A program made the translations under genes and the position numbers. The notes under the pieces are model-generated. The model did not search any database. It saw only the letters and a list, made by a program, of their open reading frames with translations, and was not told the origin of the DNA. From Phocoena phocoena (taxonomy: Eukaryota > Chordata > Mammalia > Artiodactyla > Phocoenidae): a stretch of 64,000 bases of DNA. The DNA lies in contig NC_089220.1 in the NCBI RefSeq assembly GCF_963924675.1, forward strand, positions 54,818,639 to 54,882,638, given 5' to 3'. Shown one piece after another: positions 47,975 through 59,584 of the stretch; the stretch's first letter is position 1; each line of letters begins with the position of its first letter.

Positions 47975-47979
47975 TATAT

Positions 47980-48850
47980 GCAAAGGATCTTATAGGATCC
48001 GTGACCTTTGGCAGAGAGACTCAGTCAGCTCCAAGCAACTCTTCAGTGAAGGAGCTAGGGGAATCTCACTCTTCTATCTCCTTCAGATCTCCTGCCAAGT
48101 GTACTCCATTTGCTAAATGCAACCAAATTTTAAAAAGCAAGGTTACCCATTGTTGCAGTCCATTTGGGCCAGGCTCCTGGGATACAATGTAGGGTACAAG
48201 AGTGAAGAGAAGATCTAGAATGGCAAACAAAAGACATCAGAATTATATGTAATTTAAAATTTGAAGATTCAGAAGACATAAATATTTCTGAATGTTTGTG
48301 AAAAATCAGCATGACCATTGGTTATCTCTGTATAATATTCTGTGTACTAACTCATTGATATATTCTGGAAATTTCTTTATTGAATTAATCATGTATTTTG
48401 TCTATATAACTATATAAATATATATCTTGATTGGCATCTTGTTATAAAAGTAAAGGATTGCAAAAACCTCCAGAGAAAAGACCACTATCCTTCTACCCCA
48501 ATCACTAGTCATTTATATTTACAGTTGCTATGTGTTTCCTCTAGTAAAATAATAATGACAAAAATAATATCTTAAAAGATCAAACCTGACCTATATACAG
48601 TATGTCTTTTTACCATAAACACTTAGTAGAAAGATGAGTGGGGCAAAAATAGTTCAAGAACTTCTGATTAAATAAGGGTTACCAGAATAAGGCATTGCAG
48701 TCTGCACCTACAATGGAACACTTTTTAATCTGAGATATTTTGAGAACATTGTGACCAAATATCTCACAATGCTTCATATCCTTGATATGTTTTGCCACAA
48801 TCCATACTGAACTTTCCCTGTATAATCTATTCTTTTACTCCTTCAAGGCA
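47980..48850. other. Unique sequence
   Basis: No gene or repeat recognised. Confidence 0.45.
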
Positions 48851-48854
48851 AAAT

Positions 48855-49350
48855 ATTGTACTAAACAAAGTCAAACAGGTAAGGAAGACTTTACTCAAGG
48901 CTACTGGAATAGAGGTGAGAGACCAAAAATGCTGTCTGAACTCAACCCCACTGAAACAACGGGCTGGATAATTTTTAAGAGATTGGTTGGGTGAATTTTA
49001 GGCCATCTATGATTCTTAAATCTTCATGACAGGGGATAGTTTTACAACTTGGAGCAAGGCACCCACTGCTCACCAAAGCTAGGCTACTACCCTCCCATGG
49101 AAGCTAAAAGAGGCACTATCTTCTCTGAGGAATACATTAAAAAAGGATGGCTCCCAGGTCCTTGAGAAAGACAGCCCTGAATTGTAAAACTGGCAAGAGT
49201 CTTTAAAAGATTTACATTTCAAAGAGGCAGGGGAAACATTTTCAAAGTTTTCTAAAGAAACTACTCTAAGAAAATGGAGGTCAGAGACTTAGAGTCAGGA
49301 GGAAACTTGTCTAAAATTTAGTCAAGCTGAGGGGAGCATTAAGGCCATCT
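48855..49350. mobile_element. Putative LTR element, unnamed
   Basis: The block from AAACAAAGTCAAACAGGTAAGG to CTGAGGGGAGCATTAAGG has the texture of an LTR: TTTACTCAAGG near the left edge, GAGGCACTATCTTCTCTGAGG, and no coding frame. I recall similar sequence in artiodactyl repeats but cannot name it. Boundaries and strand are uncertain. Confidence 0.4.
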
Positions 49351-50185
49351 TGGTCATACACTTTTGACTTGTCTCCTCTTTTAATATTTCTTTGATCCCA
49401 TCCAGTTCAATCCCTTTACTTTGTGCATCTCTCTACCCCGCAATGAAAACTTCCATACATTGTCAATATTTTGATAGCCTGCTACATCCATCTCTTTGCT
49501 TTAACTGATGATGTAACTTTCCTTGTAACCTCCTTTAATGGAGGCCCCTTGTTTCCTCAAACCACAAGCACCTTGGGATGGGGAGGAGGAGCCCGTGACT
49601 GCTTTGATCATTCCCTTAACTGTTATACAAAATGTATTTGCTTATTGATGATCTTACTAACAGACTGTGGCAAAATCTATTGCTTCTTGTTCCTGTGCTT
49701 GATCGACTTCCTTAATACTTCTGAAAATCACTGAAATCATTGGCTTCAGACTTGGAGTTATTATCCTCATTCCTTGTACTTGGGTCACTCAGTGTTAAAT
49801 TTCAATGTCTAACCTCAAAATTCCCTGGATTCCTCAAATTTAGAGACTTGCACCTTATTTCTACCCCAATCATATCCTTGGCTTTATTGTAAGCCAACAT
49901 TACTTTTCCTTTTTTAATCTTAAATTATAGCTTCCCACCCTCTCACCACTTGTTCCTATCTTTTCCATTTTCTCATTCCTTTGCTCCCACTACGCTTGTT
50001 CATTGAGCTTCAGTCCCTAGTCCCTTTTATTTTTTCCTTACACCTCAGTTTATACCTGTCTTAACTTCCTATCATATCTGGCCTTATGTTGTAGTTAACC
50101 CCTTTGATCCTTTTCACTCTTTGCTCCACTACCCTAGCAAACACAAAAACTTGCATCAATCAAACTCCTACTCTTCTATAAATTT
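49351..50185. other. Unclassified, C/T-rich sequence
   Basis: The pyrimidine-rich composition resembles L2-type 3' sequence, but I see no phrase specific enough to name a family. The 87-codon frame at 49471-49734 shows no domain. Confidence 0.4.
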
Positions 50186-50623
50186 GTGCATAGGTTGCTG
50201 AACACAGTTGAAAAAAATTTAAAATATCTTGGCTATTATGAATAATGCTGAAATGAACATGGGAATGTAGATATCTCTTCAAGGCAGTGATTTCATTTCC
50301 TTTGGATATATCCAGAAGTGAGATTACTGGATCGTATGGTAATTCTATTTTTAATTTCTTGAGGAACCTCAATATTATTTTCATAATGGCTGTATCAGTT
50401 TACAATCCCACCAACAGTGTGAAAGAGTTCCCTTTTCTCCATATCCTCTCCAGCATTTGCTACCTCGTCTTTTTGAGAATAGACATCCTAACAGGTATAA
50501 GGTAATGTCTCACTGTGCTTTTTATTTGCATTTCGCTGATGATAAGTGGTTTTTAAAAAAATTGAAGTGTAGTTGATTTACAATGTTGTATTAGTTACAG
50601 GTGTATGGCAAAGTGATTCAGTT

Positions 50624-50662
<39 letters not shown>

Positions 50663-50679
50663 TACATATGTATATATAT
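50624..50679. repeat. (TA)n microsatellite
   Basis: TA-rich run with an ATACATATG interruption, at the same L1 3' UTR position as 7499-7545. Confidence 0.95.
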
Positions 50680-51036
50680 TCTTTTTCAGCTTCTTTTCCC
50701 TTATGGGTTATTACAAAATATTAAGTATAGTTCCCTGTGTTGTACAGTAGGTCCTTGTTGGTTGCCTATTTTATATATAGTAGTGTGTGTATGTTAATCC
50801 CACACTTATCCCTCTCCCTTTCCCCTTTGGTAACCATAAATTTGTTTTCTATGTCTGTGGGTCTATTTCTGTTTTGTAAGTTCACTTGTATAATTATTTT
50901 TAGATTCCACATGTAAGTGATATCATATGGTATTTGTCTTTCTCTGTATGACTTACTTCACTTAGTATGATAATCTCTAGTCCATCCATGTTGCTGCAAA
51001 TGGCATTATTTCATTTTTTATGGATGAGTAATATCC

Positions 51037-51040
<4 letters not shown>

Positions 51041-51085
<45 letters not shown>

Positions 51086-51088
51086 GGA

Positions 51089-51146
<58 letters not shown>

Positions 51147-51147
51147 T
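51041..51147. repeat. Compound (TA)n-(CA)n microsatellite
   Basis: Two TA blocks separated by ATAATGGAAT, followed by about 11 CA units and ATATACACAC. It has grown from the L1 ORF2 phrase CCATTGTATATATG; the same phrase without expansion is at 35408. Confidence 0.96.
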
Positions 51148-54100
51148 ACATCTTTTTTATCCATCCGTTGATGGACATTTAGGTTGCCTCCATGTTTTGG
51201 CTATTGTAAACACTGAAGTGCATGTATCTTTTTGAATTATGGTTTTCTCTGGATATATGCCTAGGTGTGGGATTGGAGGATCCTATGGTAGCTCTATTTT
51301 TAGTTTTTTAAGGAACCTCTATACTGTTCTCCATAGTGGATATATCAATTTACATTCCCACCAACAGTGTAGGAGGGTTCCTTTTTCTCCACACCTTCTC
51401 CAGCATTTATTATTTGTAGACTTTTTGATGATGGCCATTCTGACTGGGGTGTGAGGTGATACCTCATTGTAGTTTTGATTTGCATTTCTCTGTAATTAGT
51501 GACACTGGGAATCTTCTCATATGCCTTTTGGCCATCTCTATGTCTTCTTTGGAGAAATGTCTATTTAGAGCTTCTGCCCATTTTTTGATTGGGTTGTTTG
51601 TTTTCTTGATATTGAGCTGCACGAGCTGTTTGTATATTTTGGAAATTAATCCCTTGTTGGTCTTATCATTTGCAAATATTTTCTCCCATTCTGTAAGTTG
51701 TCTCTTCACTTTGTTTATGGTTTCCTTTGCTGTGCAAAAGCTTTTAAGTTTAATTAGGCCCCATTTGTTTATTTTTGTTTTCATTTCCATTTCTCTAGGA
51801 GACGGATCCAAAAAGATACTGCTTACCTGTTGACCATTTGTATGTCCTGTCTGGAAAAATGTTATTAAAATCCTTTGCTCTTGTTTAATTGGGTTATTTT
51901 TTGTTTGTTTGCTTTTTGGTTTTTTGCTACTAAGTTGTATGAGTTCTTTACATAATTTTAATATTAATCCCTGATTCAATAAACTGTTTGCATACATTTT
52001 TTCCCATTCCATAGGTCACCTTTTCATTTTACTGATGGCTTCTTTTGTTGTGTAGAAGCTTTCTAATTTGATGTAGCTTCACCTGTTTATTTTTGCATTT
52101 TTTCTTCTGCTTTTGGTATCAAATCCAAAAAAATCATTGCCAAACCAATGTCAAGGATCTTGATCTCCATGTTTTCTTCTAGGAGTTTCATGGTCTCAGG
52201 TCTTATGTTCATCTTTAATCTATCTTAAGCTAATTTTTGTGAGTGTAATTTTGGAATATAGGGGTCCAATTTTTTTTTTTTGCATGTGAATATTTAGTTT
52301 TTTTCCAACACCACTTATTAAAGAGACTACCCTTTCCCCACTGTGTATTCCTGTTGCCTTGTCAAAAATTAACTGGTCATATATCTTTAGGCTTATTTCT
52401 GGGCTCTCTATTCTGCTCCATTGATCTATATATCTTTTTTTTATGTCAATCCCACAGTGTTTGATTACTATGGCTTTTTAGTATAGATTGAAATCATGAA
52501 GTTTGACACGTCCACCTCTGTTCTTTCTTAAGAGTGCTTTGGCTATTTTGGGTCTTTTGTGGTTCCAAGTGAATTTTAGCATTGTTTTTTATATTTCCAT
52601 GAAAAATGCCTTTGGAATTTTTATAAGGATTGCATTGAAGCTATAGATGGCCTTGCGTGGTATAAACATGTTAACAATATTAATTCTTCTAGTCTTTGAA
52701 CATGAAATGTCTTTCCATTTATTTGTGTCTTCTTAAGTTTCTTTCATCAACTCCTTATAGTTTTCAGTGTACAGATCTTTCACCTCTTCAGCTAAATTTA
52801 TTCCTAAGTATATTATTGTTGATGCAATTATAAAAAGGGATTATCTTCTTAATTTCACTTTCTAATAGTTACTGTATAAGAATGCAACTGATTTTTGTAT
52901 GTTGATTTTTCTTCATTCTGAAACTTTCCTGAATTTTTAAATTAGTTTTAACAAGGTTTTTTTTTTGTGGAATCTTTAGGGTTTTATATATAAAATATGT
53001 CATCTGCAAACCGAGACAGTTTTATTTCCTCTTTTCCAATTTGAATGCTGTTTATTTCTTTTTCTTGTTTAATTGCTTTGGCTAGTACTTCCAGTACTAT
53101 GTTGAATAGAAGTGGTGAGAGTGAGCATCCTTGTCTTTTTCCTGATATTAGAATAACTTTAGCTTTTTACTGTTGAGTATATTATTAGCTTCATATATGG
53201 CCTTTATAATGTCGAGGTATTTTTCATCTATACCTAATTTGTTGAGTGCTTTTATCATGGAAATATGTTTTGTTAAAGTTTTTTGTTGTTGTTTTTAAAT
53301 ACTTTTCTGCATCTTTATCCTTCATTTTGTTAGTGTGCTGTATCACATTTCTTGATTTGCATGTGTTGAACCATCCTTGCATTCCAGAGATGAATGCCAT
53401 TTGATCATGGTGTGTTATCCTTTACACATGCTGTTGAATTCAGTTTGCTAATATTTTGTTAAGAATTTTTGCTTATATGTTCATCAGGGATATTGGCCTG
53501 TAATTTTCATTTCCTATAGGGGCCTTGACAAGCTTTGGTGATAGGGTTATACTGGCCTCATAAAAATAAACTTGGAATTGTTCTCCTGTCTTAAATTTTT
53601 TGGAAGACTTTGAGAGAATTGATATTAATTCCCCTTTAAATGTTTGATAGAATTCACCAGTGAAGCCAGCTAGTTCTGTGCTTTTCTCTGTTTGGAGGTT
53701 TTTAATTACTGATTCAATCTCCTTGTCTGTTCAGATTTTCTATTTCTTCATGATTCAGTCCTGGTAGGTTTTATTTTTCTACTAATCTAGTCATTTCTTC
53801 TAAGTTATCCAATTTGTTGGTGTAAAATTATTTATAGTAGTCTCTTATGATCCTTAGTATTTCTATGTATAAGTTGTAATCTCTCCTCTTTTATTTCAGA
53901 TTTTATTTGAATCTCCTCTTTTTTCTTAGCCTAACTAGAAGTTTGTCACTTTTGTTTATCTTTAAAAAAAATCATCTTAATTTCATTAATTTTTTCTATT
54001 GTCTTTCTAGTCTTTATTTCTGCTCTGATCTTTCTTATTTTCTTTCTTCTGCTATCTTCGTATTGATTATTCTTTAACTAGTTGTTGAGATCTTTCTTTT

Positions 54101-54699
54101 TTGATGTAGGTGTTTATTGCTATATATTTCCCCCTTGGAACTTCTTTTGTTGCATCCCATAATTTTGGTATGTTGTATTTCCATTTTTATTTGTCTCAAT
54201 ATATTCTTAACCTCCCTTTTGATTTCTTCTTTGACCCATAGGTTGTTCAGTAATATGATATTTAATTTCCATATATTTGTGAATTTTGCTGTTATCTTCT
54301 TGTACTTGATTTCTAATTTCATACCATTGTGGTTAGAAAGATGCTAGATATCATTTCAATTTTCATAAATTTTTAAAGACTAGTTTTGTTAGATAACATA
54401 TGATCTCTCTTGGAGAATGTTCCAAGTATGCTTGAGGAGAATGTTTATTTTGCTGCTGTTGGAAGGAATGTTTATATATGTCTGTTAGGTCCATCTGTTC
54501 AAAAGTGTAATTCAACTCCAATGTTTTCTTATTAATTTTCTATCTGGATTATATACCCATTAATGAAAGTGATATAATCAAGTTCCCTACTATTATTATA
54601 TTGCTGTCTACTCATCCCTTCAAATCTCTTAATATTTGCTTTTTATATTTAGGTGCTCCGATATTAGGTTCATAAGTATTTACAATGGTTATGTCCAAA

Positions 54700-55125
54700 A
54701 TAACAATACCATAGAGTCTCTAAATCAGTGCACCATCAGGCTATTATCTATTTCTTCAGGCACATCTCTTAAATGATTTCCTTTGTTTGCTTTGCCTTTC
54801 TTCTTGCCACAGCAGATTTCTTATAGTTCCTAGAACATGGCATTTCTTCCTACTGGTACTCCTTTGGATACTTTCTCAATTAGATGCTATCTACTATAAA
54901 CCCCTTCTGGTCCTATTATTCTAGGTAAAGTATATTCCCTCTTAACTAATTAAAATTATTTTCACAAATTTTTTACTTATTTATTTAGTTTCTCCCACTA
55001 GACTGTGAGAGTCATAAAGACAGGATACAATGTCTTTTTGTATTCTGTTGTTTCCCTAACATGTAGGAATTGTCCCTGGAATAGATAGGTGTTCAGTAAA
55101 TATTTCTTGAGGGAATAAATATTTC
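54700..55125 (+). mobile_element. L2 3' end
   Basis: CTTCAGGCACATCTCTTAAAT, CTCCCACTAGACTGTGAGAG, AAGACAGGATACAATGTC and AGGTGTTCAGTAAATATTTC are typical L2 3' terminal phrases. Confidence 0.75.
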
Positions 55126-55515
55126 CAAAAATTAAATTTCTTGGAAGCAGAATTGTTGGCACATGGTATGCATGTTTCAGGAACTTTTGATATTTACTTT
55201 CAAATTCTCCAGAATAAAGATTGTATCAATTTAATCTCCTGTCAGTAATGTAGGAGACCATCCATTTAATAATACTCTCATTTTTTTTAAGGGAGGGGAG
55301 ATTACCTTTAAAATAATCTTTGCTAATTTTACATTGATATTATTTTAATTTTAGAAGTAAAGTGGATCTCTTTTATATATTTATTGGTCAGTTATTTTTC
55401 CTCTATACGTTTTCTATCCATGTTCTTAAAATTTTTTCTATTGTGTTATTTTTATATTGATTTTCTAAAATCTTTTAGTGTATTAAGTATGGCTCTTTGT
55501 GATATTTTACACTTA
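55126..55515 (-). mobile_element. Old L1 ORF2 fragment
   Basis: TTGGAAGCAGAATTGTTGGC, TTCTCCAGAATAAAGATTG, TGTATCAATTTAATCTCCTG and the following T-rich region resemble an old L1 ORF2 C-terminus in reverse. Confidence 0.6.
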
Positions 55516-55584
55516 TTTTTTCTTTTTCTTTTACTGCAATTTAATTTTTAAACTTTATAATTCACAGAAATTTTAGTGTTTTAT

Positions 55585-55705
55585 CACTTCTATTTCCCAC
55601 CCTTCCACTGAAATTGCTCTTACTCAAATTACCAATGACCTTGTAGTTGTCATAGTCAATGGACATTTTTCAGATTTCATCTTATTTGATCTGGTCAGTT
55701 TAGAA
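55585..55705 (+). mobile_element. L2 fragment
   Basis: AATTACCAATGACCTTGTAG followed by AGTCAATGGACATTTTTCAG and TTCATCTTATTTGATCTGG matches the L2 stretch with ACCAATGACCT and CTCATCTTACTCGACCT. Confidence 0.65.
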
Positions 55706-56034
55706 CAAAGCAATATAGGTCACAGTTTAGATATTTAGTCTACATTGATTTGAAATATGTCTGCTATCTAAATCATAGTTTTCAAAGTCATTATAATTAT
55801 AAATGAAATTAAGTACCAGTCAGCAAATTTGTTTTTGGTAAAATTAAAAGCAAGTTATCAGAGAGAGGCCTTTCAGCAAATCCCTCTGGTTTTATGATTG
55901 TAGAAATAGGTCAAACATTGTATAAAACTAAATGCCAAACCTGAGTCAGAAATAAAGAAACTAGTCCTAGAGATTGAGAGAGTCAGAGCTACAGCATGTC
56001 AGGTGGGAGTAAAAAACATGGGGCTCTGAAATGT

Positions 56035-56436
56035 TGTATTGTTTTCCTCAGGCTGCCATAAGAAAGTACCAAAAACTAGGTTAAAACAACAGAAATGTAT
56101 TCTAGTTCTAGAGGCTTAAAGCCCCCAGATCAAGGCATTAGCAGGGTTATACTCCCTCCAAAGCCTCTAAAGGAGGATCCTTCATTGCCTTTTTCAGCTT
56201 CTGGTAATCCTAGGTGTTCCTTGCTTTGTGGCAGCATAACTGTAATCTCAGACTCCATCTTCATATGGCCATCCTCTCTATGTGTCTTTTTGTGTCCAAA
56301 GTTTCCTCTTTTTAGGATACCATCTTACCCTGATTACATTTACAAAGACCCTGTTTCCAAATAAGGTTACATTCAGAGGTACTGCAGGTTAGGACTTCAA
56401 CATATCTTTTGGGGATACACAATTGATCCCACAACA
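56035..56436 (-). mobile_element. MLT1-type (ERVL-MaLR) LTR
   Basis: GCTGCCATAAGAAAGTACCA, AAACAACAGAAATGTATTCT, CTTCATATGGCCATCCTCTC, CCTGTTTCCAAATAAGGTTA and GTTAGGACTTCAACATATCT follow the reverse MLT1 consensus to its end at CCCACAACA. Confidence 0.85.
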
Positions 56437-56439
56437 GAT

Positions 56440-58655
56440 GTGAACCAAGTAAAGGGGAGAGAGCTGAATCTTGTGAGATTTCCTAAACAAAGGTTAAAAC
56501 ACCTAACCCAAAATTGATCAGACAGATTGAATAATGTAATTGTTGGTTAGATTAGTGGGACAAAAGGAGCATTTCTGGATCTTAAAAAATATGATGAGAA
56601 ATTGCTTTATGAAGTCCCTCATAATTCTATTTGGGATATCAAGTAAATTTTTAATTGATTGATTATTTAGGAATGCTAATTTGCCTCTATGAATAAGCTA
56701 GTAGCAATAGGCTATTTACTTTGATAGTTTGGTATGTAATTAAGAAAGATCAAGTTCTTATTTCTTGGAGGGGAAAACAAAAATAGCAAGAATTGGAAAA
56801 TGAGTTTATGTCTATGGAAAAGTTGGCAAAATCTTATTTAAGTTAATGCAGCAAAATTAATCCAGTACATAAAATGTTATATTAACCCAATTAAGGCAAT
56901 GTTGGTTTGACATTTATTTCTTCTTATGAGTTGGCCCAAAGTAGACTTTGAAGATACCACATAATAGACTTTGAAGATACCACATAACGGCATAAACTTG
57001 ATTGCAAAATACACATGCAATGTTTGACAGATACAATTGAGAGGAACACCAGACCACAAAGTGGTTGATAAACAACCTAGGTTTCAAACTACAGCAGGTC
57101 TGATGAAAACTTATGCCAATACTTTTGTAAAATGACTATTGTTTTACTTCACTTTATTAAATCTTAGAAAGATAAAACATAGTGGAGCAAAATAGATAAA
57201 AATGAAAGCAGAGCAAGTGGAGATGTAGGACAAGCAGTATGGTTTCTAATCACATTCCTCCAATTACACCCAACAAATATTCACCTTTCCCTGAATAGAG
57301 ATAGAGGATGCTTTAGGGACTGGGTCAAAGAATGTGTAAAGTGCTTATTTATTTGGCTAAGATGACCTAACTACAATTATGACTAATGCATGTCAGAAAA
57401 AGGGAATTATTCAATGATGCTTTTATATTTCATGGGGACAATAAAGCATAAAGAAATTTAAAAATATTCCTAGGTTAATGGAGCCATAATAATTGTTTAG
57501 GTATGTTTATTATATTGTCTCTTGTGACTATGTTTTTTAAAGGCTATTTTTCTCTTTAACTGTCCTTAGACTAAAGGAATATGTTTTTGTACATCTTTTG
57601 GCCAATCTCCATCTTTCTAGTAAAATTTTTGTGTCATGTATGTTAAAGTATTTTTTTAATATTTTAAATCTATTATAATTCCATTTGCAGTCTGCTTAAC
57701 TGGGATTCCTGTTTTTCAAAGCTTCAATTAAAAGTTTTCATCTTCACTGGGGAATTCATTCCCATGTGGTTATTCAGCAGAGTATATAGTGACTGCATCA
57801 AAAATTGCATTTTATTTCACGACATATCTTTACACTCAATATTCTTTTATTTGACAAACTTGGGTGGAATGATTTTCTGAAATAGTTGAAAATTAAAATA
57901 TCTCAAGTTGTTTGAGAAGGCAAACATGCCATATATATACACACATTGATAGTAGGCTCTTGTGGTTACTGAATACTAAGGACATAAGAAAGGAACTTAC
58001 ATGGGTACGGACCTCAGAACTCAAGTTTTTCAAACAATATTAACTTTCCATCAAATTATATAAACATATATTGATAGAACACTGCCACACATACGTTACC
58101 AGTTGTTTACTCCAACAATTGAAAATAGGCTGCAGAATTCTGAATTCAGCATTATAACGGTCTTTGACAGTAGGATGAAATAGAGAGAATTGAAAGTTCA
58201 AAAGCATCAATTCCAACTACAAGAAAGCAGCATTACTGGAGTTTACTTCAAATTCCTCTGCTAGACAAACACTTTTTACAACTTGCTGTTTCAAACTGTA
58301 GATCTCTCACTTGTGGCCAGCATCCATGAGTGTTTACCGGGTTAAAAAGTTCTGGGTATACCATTGATGGAACCTTGTAGGGACAATTGACAGTGATGTC
58401 ATAGACCTGTAGGGAAACTTCTAGAAGTTATATTTAGTCATACCAGAGACTAAACAGGAAAGATGCTTACTAAGTGAGGTGGGATCCAACAAGAGTGTAG
58501 TACAGAATGCAATAATTTATGAATTACTTTTTTTTGAGGTAGTTCAACAGAACAACACTTAATGAGGAAGGCAAAGGCTTAACTATCTGGTAAATTTGTC
58601 ATTCTTGATGATTAATTACTTGAAGATTGATAAGTTTGAATTCTACCAGTCTTAG
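56440..58655. other. Unique AT-rich sequence 5' of FSCB
   Basis: No repeat family recognised apart from the 23-bp duplication at 56942-56987. The FSCB promoter and any noncoding leader would lie at the right end; I see no clear element to mark. Confidence 0.45.
56942..56987. repeat. 23-bp perfect tandem duplication
   Basis: TAGACTTTGAAGATACCACA with TAA following occurs at 56942 and again directly at 56965, without differences. Confidence 0.95.
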
Positions 58656-58735
58656 AAATGGAAGAAAGTGATGAATCTGATCACCCTATCTCAGCAGGGA
58701 GGCAAGAAATTTGAAAGAGAAGATGACCCAGCATT

Positions 58736-58783
58736 TATCTACCATTGGTAGATACCATTTATCTACCAATGGTAGATAAATCC
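58736..58783. repeat. 24-bp duplication of a perfect palindrome
   Basis: TATCTACCATTGGTAGATA (58736-58754) and TATCTACCAATGGTAGATA (58760-58778) are each inverted repeats, and they are offset by 24 bp. The duplication is in frame in FSCB and repeats the codons for IYLP(L/M)VD. Confidence 0.92.
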
Positions 58784-59213
58784 CAGCAGACTGAAGTGAC
58801 AGAGAAAAAGAAACACTTGCCTATACCACAGTCATCTGGCCCCAAAGGTACCCTTAGTATTGGTAATATTCCTGGAAGCAAATTCAACTATGAATGTCAT
58901 AGAGTATCTTCTCAACTTCAGCAAACTTGGACAAAGAGAAAGCATGTACATGATATGACTGATAAATCTCTGCAGACAGAAACTACTGCAGAAGAGAAAG
59001 AAGAAGTCAAGTCAGTTTGTGAAACAGTGGTATCTGAAGAAAAGCCAGCTATTGGAGAAGCAGCCCCTGAATTTCCAGAGAGTGTTCAGGAAGTAGAAAT
59101 TCCACCAAGCAGACAGACACTCAGTTCAACTCAAAACAGATAGATCCCAGCAGACCAGTTGTACTGGAGACTGGACAATGAAATGATGAACATTCCTTAA
59201 AAAGAAAAAGTAG

Positions 59214-59584
59214 GGCTTCCCTGGTGGCGCAGTGGTTGGGAATCCACCTGCCAATGCAGGGGACACGGGTTCAAGCCCTGGTCCGGGAAGATCCCACATG
59301 CCGTGGAGCAGCTAAGCCCATGGGCCACAACTACTGAGCCTGCACTCTAGAGCCTGCGAGACACAACTACTGAACCCACGTGCCACAACTACTGAGGCCC
59401 GCACACCTAGAGCCCATGCTCAGCAACGGAGAAGCCACCGCAATGAAGAGTAGCCCCCACTCGCCGCAACTAGAGAAATCCTGCTCACAGCAACAAAAAA
59501 ACCCACCCAACTCAGCCAAAAATAAATAAATAGATAAGTTAAAAAAAAATCAAGCCTCACAGCACATAATAAAAAAGAAAAAAC
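59214..59584 (+). mobile_element. CHR-1-type tRNA-derived SINE inserted in the FSCB coding region
   Basis: The element begins GGCTTCCCTGGTGGCGCAG, the tRNA-derived head of cetartiodactyl CHR SINEs. It continues with the body containing repeated CACAACTACTGA-type units and ends in an A-rich tail. A 14-bp perfect target-site duplication, AAAAGAAAAAGTAG, flanks it at 59200-59213 and 59585-59598. The duplicated bases are FSCB coding sequence (Lys-Glu-Lys-Val), and the reading resumes immediately after the second copy. This is therefore an exonic insertion. Confidence 0.93.

Larger units (their letters stand above)
50553..51832 (-). mobile_element. Younger L1 3' portion inserted into old L1
   Basis: The 3' UTR begins after a short T/A tract (GAAGTGTAGTTGATTTACAATG) and continues through microsatellites into the ORF2 C-terminus. 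The - strand frame of 51464-52012 holds [40 protein letters not shown]. It is 5'-truncated at about 51832, where the host L1 resumes. Confidence 0.85.
50190..54690 (-). mobile_element. Old L1 ORF2 region, split by a younger L1
   Basis: 50190-50550 (TTGGATATATCCAGAAGTGAG, TACAATCCCACCAACAGTG) continues at about 51833 with GTTGACCATTTGTATGTCC, as L1 ORF2 requires. It then runs through RT (about 53000-53700) to the endonuclease region ending near 54690 (TATTTACAATGGTTATGTCC). All frames are broken; a - strand fragment at 54074-54322 is the longest. Confidence 0.82.

Noticed and set aside
50967..51182. Frame with YIYIYIY and THTHTH runs
   Set aside because: Translation of a TA/CA microsatellite.
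59214..59300. tRNA-like sequence
   Set aside because: It is the tRNA-derived head of a SINE, not a functional tRNA gene.
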